Below, in pieces: positions 15,820 through 24,506 of a stretch of DNA of 64,000 nucleotides. Numbering within the stretch: the stretch's first letter is position 1; each line of letters starts with the position of its first letter. Made by a program: the position numbers and the translations under genes. This DNA is from a virus, in IMG/VR virus record IMGVR_UViG_3300025141_007995, positions 1-64,000 of that record; one strand, 5' to 3'. The notes beneath the pieces are model-generated. The model saw nothing but the letters and a program-made list of their open reading frames with translations. It made no database searches and was not told the origin of the DNA.

Positions 15820-16281
15820 ATGAAAAAAGATAGATTAGTAAAAGGTCCTTTTGGTAGCGATGCTTGTTATGAACAAACGTTTACACAAGAAGGAGAGGAA
15901 GTTAAAACTTGGCTTTGTATGGGCAGCGGTTTTAGTACTTCTACTAAAATGGATAAAGATTCTAAGATAGTAAAAGATACATTAGAAACTTCTCCTGAAT
16001 TATATAAAGATTTAATGCACATAGATGAAAATGATAGAGCATGGTTTCCTGCTACAATTACTCTTCCTGGTAAAGGAATGGTATTTGCAGATGGTACAGA
16101 TAAGAAGAATTGGAGATGGGCAGCTATCAAAGCAAAAGTATTAACAGAAGAAGAAATTAAATCAGGTAAGTATCCAAAAGACCAAACACATAAAATGGAT
16201 ATGAAAAATATGTCACATTTTGACGCTAATAAAGGATTTATGGACGCTTTAGAAATTATAGGATTTTATGAAGTCAATTAG
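15820..16281 (+). CDS. Conserved hypothetical protein
   Basis: 153 aa with conserved-looking blocks TWLCMGSGFSTSTKM, DRAWFPATITLPGKGMVFADGTDKKNWRWAAIKAKVL and MDMKNMSHFDANKGFMDALEIIGF. The Trp/Met-rich blocks recall a protein widespread in marine T4-like phages. Function unknown. It overlaps the next GT by 14 bases. Confidence 0.6.
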   Translation: MKKDRLVKGPFGSDACYEQTFTQEGEEVKTWLCMGSGFSTSTKMDKDSKIVKDTLETSPELYKDLMHIDENDRAWFPATITLPGKGMVFADGTDKKNWRWAAIKAKVLTEEEIKSGKYPKDQTHKMDMKNMSHFDANKGFMDALEIIGFYEVN

Positions 16282-16900
16282 TTACGCAATTACAGTATGT
16301 AATGAGTTTGTAGAAATACAAAATCTCGTTCCTTTTCTTTTACAGCATAAAAGAGATGAAGATCAAATAGTAGTTTTATACGATCAAAATAACGGTACCG
16401 AAGGAGTAGAAGACTTCTTAAGAGCTAAGAGTGTTAATAATGACTTTAGCTGGTACCCTGGTACATTTAATAGAGACTTTAGTGAGTGGAAAAATCTACT
16501 TACCAGTCACTGTAGAGGAGATTATATATTTCAAATAGATGCTGACGAATTACCAGATGAAGCATTAATTAAAAATCTACCTAGACTATTAGAAGCTAAT
16601 CCTGATAATGAAGTTTACCTTACTCCAAGAATAAACACAGTTAAAGGTTTAACTCAAGAACATATTGGAAGATGGCAATGGAGAGTAAATGAAAAAGGAT
16701 GGGTTAACTGGCCTGACTATCAATGGAGAATATGGCAAAATAAACCTGAAATAAAATGGGTAAATAAAGTTCATGAAAAGCTATCAGGCTATAAAACATT
16801 TGCTGCATTACCAGCCTCACCTAAATATGCTTTATATCATCCAAAAGATATTATTAGACAGGAAAGACAAAATGCATTTTATAACACTATAACAGATTAA
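16268..16900 (+). CDS. GT-A glycosyltransferase (GT2-like)
   Basis: 210 aa. It begins ISYAITVCNEFVEIQNLVPFLLQH, the usual GT2 start, with YIFQIDADELPDE at about 91-103 supplying the DxD-type metal motif. A later WVNKVHEKLSG matches the C-terminal His/Glu region of LPS core GT2 enzymes. It is smaller than typical and soluble. The product probably belongs to the same glycan as its neighbours. Confidence 0.75.
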   Translation: MKSISYAITVCNEFVEIQNLVPFLLQHKRDEDQIVVLYDQNNGTEGVEDFLRAKSVNNDFSWYPGTFNRDFSEWKNLLTSHCRGDYIFQIDADELPDEALIKNLPRLLEANPDNEVYLTPRINTVKGLTQEHIGRWQWRVNEKGWVNWPDYQWRIWQNKPEIKWVNKVHEKLSGYKTFAALPASPKYALYHPKDIIRQERQNAFYNTITD

Positions 16901-16902
16901 TT

Positions 16903-17319
16903 ATGGGAGCACCATTTATATTACAAGAAGATTCAATTAAAGATGTAGTTAACTCAGTAGGAGTAATAACTGATTATTTAAAAAAGTTTGAACAAAAAGA
17001 TATTTCATTAGTTAAATTATTTGCTGATGATGTAGAGCTTATAGATTGGAATATTCATAGGAAAGGTTTTGACGATGTAGTTAAAGCTTACGAAGATATA
17101 TTCAAAGCAGTAAATACTTTTAAAATTACTAGCCCCGGTATTGGAGATGTATCATCTACAGATTCAGTTCTACTCTACCCAGTCATTAAAGTAGATGCTC
17201 AAGCATTTTTATGTAGAATAGATATAACGATTGATAATAAAGAACCTTTAAAAGTTATTGATATAATTACTCTAAACAGTAAAGGTTTAATTAGTAAAAT
17301 TAACGCCTTTAAGCAATAA
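16903..17319 (+). CDS. NTF2/SnoaL-like protein (candidate)
   Basis: 138 aa. A leading helix (VVNSVGVITDYLKKFEQKD) is followed by LVKLFADDVELIDWNIHRKGFDDVVKAYEDIF and then alternating strands. This is the cone-shaped NTF2/SnoaL pattern, which includes many small isomerases and dehydratases. Its position between a GT and a sugar-nucleotide dehydrogenase makes a sugar-processing role possible. No catalytic residues can be named. Confidence 0.45.
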   Translation: MGAPFILQEDSIKDVVNSVGVITDYLKKFEQKDISLVKLFADDVELIDWNIHRKGFDDVVKAYEDIFKAVNTFKITSPGIGDVSSTDSVLLYPVIKVDAQAFLCRIDITIDNKEPLKVIDIITLNSKGLISKINAFKQ

Positions 17320-18131
17320 TGAAAGTAGGTATTATAGGAAATGGTTTTGTAGGAGAAGCACAAGCATTTGCTTTTAGTCCTACGTACGAAATAAAAATTT
17401 ATGATGTTGATCCTCTAAAGAGTTTAAATACTTTAGAAGAAGTACATAACTGTGGAGTAGTATTTGTTTGTGTACCATCTCCTATGAATGAAGATGGCTC
17501 TCAAAACTTATCATATATCGAAGAAGTTTTTGATAATGCTACACCTCGCCCAGTATATGTTATAAAATCAACAGTTATACCTGGTACGACACGTCTCTTA
17601 CAAGAGAAATATAAAGATTTAAGTATAGTGTTTAGTCCTGAATTTTTAACTCAAAGAACCGCTAAATTAGATATGATGACTCAAGCAAGAATTATATTTG
17701 GAGGTGATGATATAACTACAAGAGCATTAGAAGATTTTTATTCTAAAAGATTTAAAAATAGAAACTATATCCATACTGATTCAACTACAGCAGAGTTAAT
17801 TAAATATATGAATAATACTTTCTTTGCTACTAAAGTATCATTTATGAATGAGTTTAAAATATTAGCTGATAAGTTAGGAGTAGATTGGAAAACAGCAATA
17901 TGGGGATTTGCATCAGATCATAGATTAGGAGACAGTCATTTAGATGTTCCTGGTCCTGATGGTAAATTAGGTTTTGGAGGAACTTGCTTTCCAAAAGATA
18001 TTAATGCTATCATAGATGTAGCAAATAATAATAAAGTTGATATGAAAGTATTAAAAGCAGCCTGGAAAACTAATTTAGAAGTAAGACCTGAAAAGGATTG
18101 GGAAAAATTAAAAGGAAAAGCAGTAGTATGA
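17319..18131 (+). CDS. UDP-glucose/GDP-mannose dehydrogenase, short form
   Basis: 270 aa. NAD-binding IGNGFVG at the N-terminus, FVCVPSP, a KSTVIPGTT block, FSPEFL and catalytic FGGTCFPKD are all present. These mark the family that oxidises a nucleotide sugar to the uronic acid. Cellular enzymes are ~430 aa; here the third, C-terminal UDP-binding domain is missing, so either another subunit provides it or the substrate differs. It overlaps the previous gene by one base and the next by four. A full-length relative lies at 23226. Confidence 0.8.
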   Translation: MKVGIIGNGFVGEAQAFAFSPTYEIKIYDVDPLKSLNTLEEVHNCGVVFVCVPSPMNEDGSQNLSYIEEVFDNATPRPVYVIKSTVIPGTTRLLQEKYKDLSIVFSPEFLTQRTAKLDMMTQARIIFGGDDITTRALEDFYSKRFKNRNYIHTDSTTAELIKYMNNTFFATKVSFMNEFKILADKLGVDWKTAIWGFASDHRLGDSHLDVPGPDGKLGFGGTCFPKDINAIIDVANNNKVDMKVLKAAWKTNLEVRPEKDWEKLKGKAVV

Positions 18132-19213
18132 AAACAAAGATACGTAAAAAGTCCGCTTTAGTTCTAGGTGGAGGAGGATTTATAGGAGGACATTTAGCTA
18201 AAAGATTAAAAGAAGAAGGGTTTTGGGTTAGAATAGTAGATATCAAACACAAACATGAATATTTTAATCATAACGATATATGTAACGATTATGTAGCAGG
18301 TGACTTAAGAGACCCTAAAGTAGTTGAAGCAGTATTTAGAATAGAAACAGATCCTAATCATAAGGATGTTATTTATAACTATAATTTCTATAAACAACCT
18401 TTTACTAACGTAGAAGCTTTTGATGAAGTTTATCAATTAGCTGCTGATATGGGAGGAGCTGGCTATATATTTACCGGAGATAATGATGCAAATGTTATGC
18501 ATAACTCAGCATTAGTAAACTTAAATGTAGTAAACGAAGCTACTAAAACCGGAGTAGGTAGAATATTTTATTCTTCATCAGCTTGTATGTACCCAGAACA
18601 TAATCAATTAGATCCTGATAACCCTAATTGTGAAGAGTCATCAGCTTACCCAGCAGATCCAGATAGTGAATACGGATGGGAAAAACTATTTAGTGAGAGA
18701 TTATATTTTGCTTTTAATAGAAATTATAATTTAGATGTAAGAGTAGCTCGTTATCATAATATTTTTGGTCCTGAAGGAACATACGATGGAGGTAGAGAGA
18801 AAGCTCCTGCTGCTATGTGCCGTAAAGCTGCTGAAGGAAAAGAAGAAATAGAAGTATGGGGAAGTGGTAATCAAACAAGATCATTTATGTATGTAGACGA
18901 ATGTGTTGAAGCTACTTTAAGGTTAATGAGACAAGATAAGTTCTTAGGCCCTGTTAATATTGGATCAGAAGAAATGGTTACTATTAATGAATTAGCTCAA
19001 ATAGCAATAGACCTTTCCGGAAATAATCTTTCTATAAAAAATATTGATGGTCAAGAGTTTATAGACAAATATGGCTTTCCTTGTCCGTTAGGAGTAAATG
19101 GTAGAAATTCTCATAATAAATTATATAGACAAAAAATAGGATGGGAGTCTAAAGCTACTCTTAAAGAAGGAATGGCTAAAACTTTTAAATGGATTAAAAA
19201 ACAAATAAAATGA
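18128..19213 (+). CDS. gme: GDP-mannose 3,5-epimerase
   Basis: 361 aa, close to the ~377 aa of plant GME. It is an extended SDR with GGGGFIGG (14-21). The GME-diagnostic stretches are QLAADMGG (103-110), SSAC (150-153), YGWEK (182-186), GGREKAPAAMCRKA (221-234), TRSFMYVDECVEA (250-262) and GRNSHNKL (325-332). Cys152, Tyr182 and Lys186 are the expected catalytic residues, with Lys225 in REKAP. The expected reaction converts GDP-D-mannose to GDP-L-galactose (and GDP-L-gulose). The start at 18128 (ATGA overlap) is preferred over an in-frame ATG at 18098. It is probably cytoplasmic and feeds the island's glycosyltransferases. Confidence 0.87.
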   Translation: MKTKIRKKSALVLGGGGFIGGHLAKRLKEEGFWVRIVDIKHKHEYFNHNDICNDYVAGDLRDPKVVEAVFRIETDPNHKDVIYNYNFYKQPFTNVEAFDEVYQLAADMGGAGYIFTGDNDANVMHNSALVNLNVVNEATKTGVGRIFYSSSACMYPEHNQLDPDNPNCEESSAYPADPDSEYGWEKLFSERLYFAFNRNYNLDVRVARYHNIFGPEGTYDGGREKAPAAMCRKAAEGKEEIEVWGSGNQTRSFMYVDECVEATLRLMRQDKFLGPVNIGSEEMVTINELAQIAIDLSGNNLSIKNIDGQEFIDKYGFPCPLGVNGRNSHNKLYRQKIGWESKATLKEGMAKTFKWIKKQIK

Positions 19214-19518
19214 TAAGTAAAAGAGCAAAAACATTTTTCGATTATAATAAAATATTATTTACTTTATCTAAAGTTATTGGAGCATGGGTGAATGGCAATA
19301 CTGAACTGGTAGGAGTAAATAGTAATTATGAAAAAAGAATAATAGACGTAGATACTGACTTTGTACCTGCTACTAAAGATAACGGTTGGAAGTTTTCTAT
19401 AGTTCTATCGTACGATTTAAGTAATAACCTTAATAAAGAACAAGTAGCAACAACTCTTAATAGCTTAATATCAGATACAATCGACCCTTTACCTCGTAAT
19501 AATAGAACTAGTGGATAA
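19210..19518 (+). CDS. Hypothetical protein
   Basis: 102 aa. An N-terminal amphipathic helix is followed by strands (KRIIDVDTDFVPATKDNGWKFSIVLSYDLS). No domain is recognised. It overlaps the epimerase stop by four bases and is part of the same coupled operon. Confidence 0.55.
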   Translation: MISKRAKTFFDYNKILFTLSKVIGAWVNGNTELVGVNSNYEKRIIDVDTDFVPATKDNGWKFSIVLSYDLSNNLNKEQVATTLNSLISDTIDPLPRNNRTSG

Positions 19519-19756
19519 AATAAGAAAACTATTAGTTATGTTTGGTAACCTATTCGATCCAGGATGGTATGCTAATAAGATAAACGAAAAGTTAGGAGTT
19601 TATGAGTGGGCAAAGAAAAGTAAGTTTCGTAAATGGCAAGAAGGTTTAACAGGCTGGAAGTTTTGGGCTTGGCAGTTAGTAGGAGGTTTAACTTTTGTTA
19701 TTGTTATAGAGTTCTTACTCAATAAAATAGGTATGACAATGTTACCTTGGAAATAA
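19511..19756 (+). CDS. Small membrane-associated protein
   Basis: 81 aa from a GTG at 19511; an ATG at 19538 would give 72 aa. A Trp-rich amphipathic part (FRKWQEGLTGWKFWAWQLVGG) leads into one C-terminal membrane helix (LTFVIVIEFLLNKIGM). It could anchor the glycan machinery at the inner membrane, but no family is recognised. Confidence 0.5.
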   Translation: MDKIRKLLVMFGNLFDPGWYANKINEKLGVYEWAKKSKFRKWQEGLTGWKFWAWQLVGGLTFVIVIEFLLNKIGMTMLPWK

Positions 19757-19760
19757 AAAA

Positions 19761-20552
19761 ATGAATAAAAAGATATTACTATTTACGACTATTGGTGAAC
19801 TCTCTGAAGAGTCTCAAGCTCATGTTAATGCTAGCTTTCAATCTTGGAAAGATTACGGTTTAGACATATTAGTATTTGGTGAAACTTTTCATAAGGATTT
19901 ATGTAATAAGTTCGATGCTAAACTAGATACATCAGTAGAGAAATCAGAATTTGGTATACCATTAGTTAGGAGTTTATTTTTAAAAGCGTTGGAATATGAT
20001 GGATTTGATATGTTTTGTTATATTAATTCTGACATTATTTTTGACAAAGATCCTAGACGAGTACTTGAACTAATTGAGTTTAAATCGTTTATGGCTGTTG
20101 GACAAAGATTAGATGTATGGGATTGGCCTAATATAACCAAAAAGGAAGCTCATAATCCAGGAGGTATCGATTACTTCTTTATGACAAAAGACTTTAGAGA
20201 CTGGAGCGATATGCCAGACTTTAGTGTAGCTAGAGGAAGATTCGATCATTGGATTATGGGCAAGGCCTTAGAAAGTGGCAAAGCAGTAGTAGACCTTACT
20301 AAAGTATTTTTACCAATTCATCCTGAACCTAAGAATAGGATATCAGCTAATCCTGATGTACAGTATGCTAATGGAATGGTTAAGTTAGGATATCAACAGT
20401 ATAGAAATATGAATATATTTTTAGACTTACAATGTCATGGACAAATTAATATGACACCTTTTATAATGACTAAAAAAGGATTAGAGAAAAGAACTGAAAT
20501 ACCCTTAAATGAGTTTAAACACCAATTCGAATACGACTATGAAAAATTTTGA
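19761..20552 (+). CDS. Glycosyltransferase-like protein
   Basis: 263 aa. KILLFTTIGELSEESQAHVNASFQSW opens like a GT-A nucleotide-binding domain. DMFCYINSDIIFDKDP (about 83-98) holds the metal-binding D-x-I-F element, and GGIDYFFM plus FDHWIMGKAL follow as acceptor-side elements. It overlaps the HAD gene by 14 bases. Substrate unknown. Confidence 0.6.
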   Translation: MNKKILLFTTIGELSEESQAHVNASFQSWKDYGLDILVFGETFHKDLCNKFDAKLDTSVEKSEFGIPLVRSLFLKALEYDGFDMFCYINSDIIFDKDPRRVLELIEFKSFMAVGQRLDVWDWPNITKKEAHNPGGIDYFFMTKDFRDWSDMPDFSVARGRFDHWIMGKALESGKAVVDLTKVFLPIHPEPKNRISANPDVQYANGMVKLGYQQYRNMNIFLDLQCHGQINMTPFIMTKKGLEKRTEIPLNEFKHQFEYDYEKF

Positions 20553-20913
20553 TTTATCTGAACCTAAAATTATAGTATTTGATTTAGACGGTACTTTGTT
20601 AAATGTTGATAAAAACCATTACGATAAAGCTACTCCTATCAAGCATAGAGTAAATATGGTTAATAAACTATACGATGAAGGTCATACGATTATAATAGAG
20701 ACAGCTAGAGGATGCGTAAGTGGAAAAAATTATTTCTTTTATACTTTAGAACAATGCAAAAAGTTTGGTTTAAAATTCCATACACTTCGTACAGGAGTTA
20801 AGTATGGAGCAGATCTATTTGTAGATGATAAAGGAATGTTAGATAATGATTTCTTCAAAGATGATGGAGAAGGAAAAAAATTAGAACCTTGGCAGTATAA
20901 AGATCGTGATTAA
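20539..20913 (+). CDS. HAD-family phosphatase (capsule-type)
   Basis: 124 aa from 20539. HAD motif I FDLDGTLL (14-21) supplies the nucleophilic Asp pair, TIIIETARG is motif II, and FVDDKG near the end is motif IV. The small size fits type C0 HADs found in capsule operons, which dephosphorylate sugar phosphates. An in-frame ATG at 20509 would lengthen it by 10 residues but deepen the overlap with the upstream gene. It ends one base into the next ATG. Confidence 0.72.
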   Translation: MKNFDLSEPKIIVFDLDGTLLNVDKNHYDKATPIKHRVNMVNKLYDEGHTIIIETARGCVSGKNYFFYTLEQCKKFGLKFHTLRTGVKYGADLFVDDKGMLDNDFFKDDGEGKKLEPWQYKDRD

Positions 20914-22241
20914 TGGCTAGTATAAGAAAGTTTATAAGCAAAAGTCCAAACATAGTAAAAAAGTTATATTATAAATTAGTTCCTTTCTATAAAAGATACG
21001 GATCAGAATTTAGAGATACTTATGACTTCTTACTCCATTCGATAGATTTTACCCCTTCCCAACTAAAGGAGTATCAGTTTTTTAAGTTAAGAGAAACTAT
21101 CTCTAATGCTTATGAAAACATACCCTACTATCATAAGTTGATGGTTGATTACGGTGTACCTAGATATATACACGATCCTTCTGATATTTCTAAGTTACCT
21201 ATACTTACTAAACAATTAGTAAAAGATAATTGGAAAGATTTAATCAATAAAAAATATAAAGGTGACATAATTACTTTCAAAACCTCAGGTTCAACTGGAG
21301 AGAAATTTAAGTTTTTAGGTAATGATAATTTATATAAAAGAGAAGCTGCATTTGTATTAAGAGCATTTAATATGCATAATGCCTCCCTATATGATAAACC
21401 TTCTGTATGGGTTAGAAGATATGCTCCTAAAGTTGGAGAGCCAATATCATATACTGATCATGAATTAAATAGAGTATATCTATCACCTTTTAATTTATCT
21501 CCTACTACTATTGAAAGCTATGTTAGAGAAATAGATAGAACATCAGCTGAAACTTTAGTTACTTATCCATCATTAGCTAATTTTATGGCTAATTTAATGT
21601 ATGATAAATGTTTAAGGTTTAAAAAAATTAAATCAATTCATGTAGCATCTGAAATGATACTTCCGGAATGGAGAAATAATGTAAGAGCTAAATTAGGAAT
21701 TAATCTGTATGCTCATTACGGTATGATGGAGAAGGTATCTTTCTTTTCTAATTTTTTAGGTAGTGATAAGTATGCTGAAAGTTTAGAGTACGGCTTTACT
21801 GAGATAGTAAACGGTGATGTTATAGGTACTGGCTTCTTAAATGATGTAATGCCTTTTATACGTTATTCTCCCGGTGATAGAGCTGTTAAAAACAGTGACA
21901 TTGAGTACTTCAATGCATTACCGGTAAGTGTAGATGATTTTATAGGAAGATCTACAGATATGATTTTTACTAAAGATGGTAGAAAGTTATCTGGAGTCAA
22001 TTTTTATACTATGATGTATAAAATACCTGGAGTTGAAATGTTTCAAATAACTCAAAAGTCTATTAATGAAATAATAGTTGATTATATACCTTCTGATAAA
22101 TGGGGAAAAGATACAGAAAACTGTATTATAGATGGTATGGAAGATAGAGTAGGTAAAGATATAAAATTAAAAGTTAATTCAGTTATAGAGTTAGAAAGAA
22201 GCTCTACTGGAAAATTTAAAACGATTAAAAATGAATGTTAA
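20913..22241 (+). CDS. CapK/PaaK-type adenylate-forming enzyme
   Basis: 442 aa. It has an ANL-superfamily layout with a phosphate-binding loop FKTSGSTGEKFKF (about 124-136), YPSLANFMANLM, an HYGMMEK adenosine-motif equivalent and RYSPGDRA (motif with the ribose-binding Asp). The C-terminal subdomain ends SSTGKFKTIKN, with the catalytic Lys region. CapK proteins of this type occur in capsule and O-antigen clusters. The likely role is acyl-adenylate or acyl-CoA formation for decoration of a sugar, but the acid is unknown. It overlaps the aminotransferase start by 11 bases. Confidence 0.76.
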   Translation: MASIRKFISKSPNIVKKLYYKLVPFYKRYGSEFRDTYDFLLHSIDFTPSQLKEYQFFKLRETISNAYENIPYYHKLMVDYGVPRYIHDPSDISKLPILTKQLVKDNWKDLINKKYKGDIITFKTSGSTGEKFKFLGNDNLYKREAAFVLRAFNMHNASLYDKPSVWVRRYAPKVGEPISYTDHELNRVYLSPFNLSPTTIESYVREIDRTSAETLVTYPSLANFMANLMYDKCLRFKKIKSIHVASEMILPEWRNNVRAKLGINLYAHYGMMEKVSFFSNFLGSDKYAESLEYGFTEIVNGDVIGTGFLNDVMPFIRYSPGDRAVKNSDIEYFNALPVSVDDFIGRSTDMIFTKDGRKLSGVNFYTMMYKIPGVEMFQITQKSINEIIVDYIPSDKWGKDTENCIIDGMEDRVGKDIKLKVNSVIELERSSTGKFKTIKNEC

Positions 22242-23226
22242 TTTAGATAATGTAAAACCTTACATATTATCAGATAGAGTAATATCATCTGATATGATTT
22301 ATTTAGATTGGAATGAAGGCTCAGCTATACCTGATAAGATGTTAAAAAGAATAAAAGATAAGTTGACTGACTTACACCATTATTCAGATCCTTCCAATAA
22401 CGAATTAAAAGAAGCTTTAGAATCTCATACTGGAGTTGATAAAACATTTATAGAAGTCTTTAACGGTTCAGATTCAGCTTTAGATTATACATTTCGAGTA
22501 TTATTAAATAGTAACGATAAAGTATGCATACCTTATCCTAATTATACTCAAGTAAATCAAACTATTACTTCATTAGGTTGTAGAGTTCTTAACTGCGATA
22601 TTAGTACCTTAGAAGAGAATATTAGATCGTTTAAACCTAAAGTAGTTTATTTATCTGTTCCTAATAATCCTTTAGGTTATGTTTACAATACGTTACCTTT
22701 AGCAGAAAAATATCCTGGTACTTTTTTTATAGTTGATGAAGCTTATGCTGAATTTTTTCCTAAATGTTCTATATTTGATCAAGCATATAAGTATGCTAAC
22801 GTTATAGTAACAAGAACTTTTTCAAAAGGTTTTGGATTAGCTGGGATAAGGCTTGGATATCTGACAACTAATTCTTATATTATGAATAAGATTAGGTCTA
22901 TTAATAACTTTAAACAGGTTAATACTTTAGCAGCTATAGCAGGAGTAGAAGCTTTAAAAGACTTTAAAAGTATACAATCTAATATTAATTTAACTAATAG
23001 AGTTAAGAAAATGTTTATAGGTATGCTTAAAGATTATAGAATAAGAGATAGTCATGCTAATTTTGTATTATTAGAGCATACCAGAGCTAAGGAAATAATA
23101 AATGAATTGAAGAGTTTAGGTATTTTAGTTAGAGATAGAAGTAAGTTTATTAATAATACAATGAGAATAACTATGGGTAGTGGAGCTGATATGCATCAAA
23201 TAGCTGAGATTATAAAAAAATACTAA
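22231..23226 (+). CDS. HisC-like PLP aminotransferase
   Basis: 331 aa, a little short for histidinol-phosphate aminotransferase (~350). Fold type I PLP features are NGSDSALDY (78-86), NNPLGY (145-150), DEAYAEF (169-175, PLP-ring Asp and Tyr) and TFSKGFGLAGIRLGY (196-210) with Lys199 as the Schiff-base residue. A phage has little use for histidine synthesis, so an amino-alcohol, amino-sugar or threonine-phosphate decarboxylase-like (CobD) role within the glycan cassette is more plausible. It overlaps the next gene by one base. Confidence 0.75.
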   Translation: MNVNLDNVKPYILSDRVISSDMIYLDWNEGSAIPDKMLKRIKDKLTDLHHYSDPSNNELKEALESHTGVDKTFIEVFNGSDSALDYTFRVLLNSNDKVCIPYPNYTQVNQTITSLGCRVLNCDISTLEENIRSFKPKVVYLSVPNNPLGYVYNTLPLAEKYPGTFFIVDEAYAEFFPKCSIFDQAYKYANVIVTRTFSKGFGLAGIRLGYLTTNSYIMNKIRSINNFKQVNTLAAIAGVEALKDFKSIQSNINLTNRVKKMFIGMLKDYRIRDSHANFVLLEHTRAKEIINELKSLGILVRDRSKFINNTMRITMGSGADMHQIAEIIKKY

Positions 23227-24506
23227 TGAAAAAAAATATATCATTTATAGGATTAGGTAAGCTAGGTTTACCTCTTGCTACTAATTTTGCTAAGAACGGA
23301 CATAATGTATTAGCAATAGATAAAAATCAAAAATTAATAGAGTTTGTAAATGGAAGAGAAGCACCTTGGTACGAAGTAGGATTAGAAGATAATCTTTCTG
23401 CTGCAGAACCTTATATAAAATACTCTACTGGGTATAAAGGTTTAGGTAAAACAGATATAACTATTATACTAGTTAATACTCCTTCCGTAAAGAAAGATGG
23501 ATCGTTTTCTAATTTATATATTGAACAATCTATTTACTCTATTTGTGAGGAGTTAAATAATGTTGGAAAGAAAGAGCATCATATTATCTTATCTTCTACT
23601 GTTATGCCTGGTTCTATTAATAATGACTTTATTCCTTTAATAAAATCTTTAACTAATTGTAAGGTTAGTTTTAGTTATGTACCTGACTTTGTAGCTATAG
23701 GTCAAGTTATAAAAGACTTTGAGAACCCAGATTTTCTTCTAATAGGTAGCGATACAAAAAAGTCATCTACATTAACTAAAAAGTTATACAAGACTATAAT
23801 TAAGTCTAAACCTCCTATTAAAGAATTAACTTTAGCTGAAGCAGAACTATGTAAAGTTTCTTTAAACGCATACATTACTACTAAAATATCTTTTGCTAAC
23901 TATTTAGGTACTTTAGCTAGTAAATTAGATCCGAATATTAATGTAGATAATATTACTGATACAATAGGATTAGATGTTAGAATAGGAACTAAATACTTTA
24001 GATCAGGAGGTCCTTATGGAGGTACTTGTTTTCCTAGAGATACTTGGGCATTTGCAAAGGTATCTGAAAAGGTAGGTTTAAAATCTCATCAAATGTATGC
24101 TAATGAAGAAATTAATAATCAAACAGATAGAGAAATATACGATAAGATAATGGTAAGAAATTCTCCTACCATAGGATTAGTAGGACTAGGATTTAAACCT
24201 GGTACTCCAGTTATCACTGAAGGTATAGCTACTAAGTTTTTAAATAGAATTAAAAATTTTCAATGCCAAGTTTACTTATACGATAGATATTCAGATGCTA
24301 TTGACGATATTATTAAAGAACATCCTGATATAGACTTTGTAGATTGTAGAGTAAATAATTATAAAATAGTTGATATTATTAGTGCTTGTGATTCTATAGC
24401 GTTCTGTAACGGAGATAAAGCTTACTTAGATAAAGAGCATTTTGATGGTGTAGATATGTTTGAAATTAATACTAAAAATATAGTAGACCCCTGGAGAGTA
24501 TTATGA
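23226..24506 (+). CDS. UDP-sugar 6-dehydrogenase (full length)
   Basis: 426 aa, the normal three-domain length. The N-domain has GLGKLGLPLATNFAKNGH. The central domain has the catalytic YGGTCFPRD. The C-terminal domain carries GLGFKPGTP, the substrate-binding region of UDP-glucose/UDP-N-acetylmannosamine dehydrogenases. Two such enzymes in one operon (also 17319) imply either two uronic acids or a division of labour between subunits. It overlaps its neighbours on both sides by 1-4 bases. Confidence 0.82.
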   Translation: MKKNISFIGLGKLGLPLATNFAKNGHNVLAIDKNQKLIEFVNGREAPWYEVGLEDNLSAAEPYIKYSTGYKGLGKTDITIILVNTPSVKKDGSFSNLYIEQSIYSICEELNNVGKKEHHIILSSTVMPGSINNDFIPLIKSLTNCKVSFSYVPDFVAIGQVIKDFENPDFLLIGSDTKKSSTLTKKLYKTIIKSKPPIKELTLAEAELCKVSLNAYITTKISFANYLGTLASKLDPNINVDNITDTIGLDVRIGTKYFRSGGPYGGTCFPRDTWAFAKVSEKVGLKSHQMYANEEINNQTDREIYDKIMVRNSPTIGLVGLGFKPGTPVITEGIATKFLNRIKNFQCQVYLYDRYSDAIDDIIKEHPDIDFVDCRVNNYKIVDIISACDSIAFCNGDKAYLDKEHFDGVDMFEINTKNIVDPWRVL

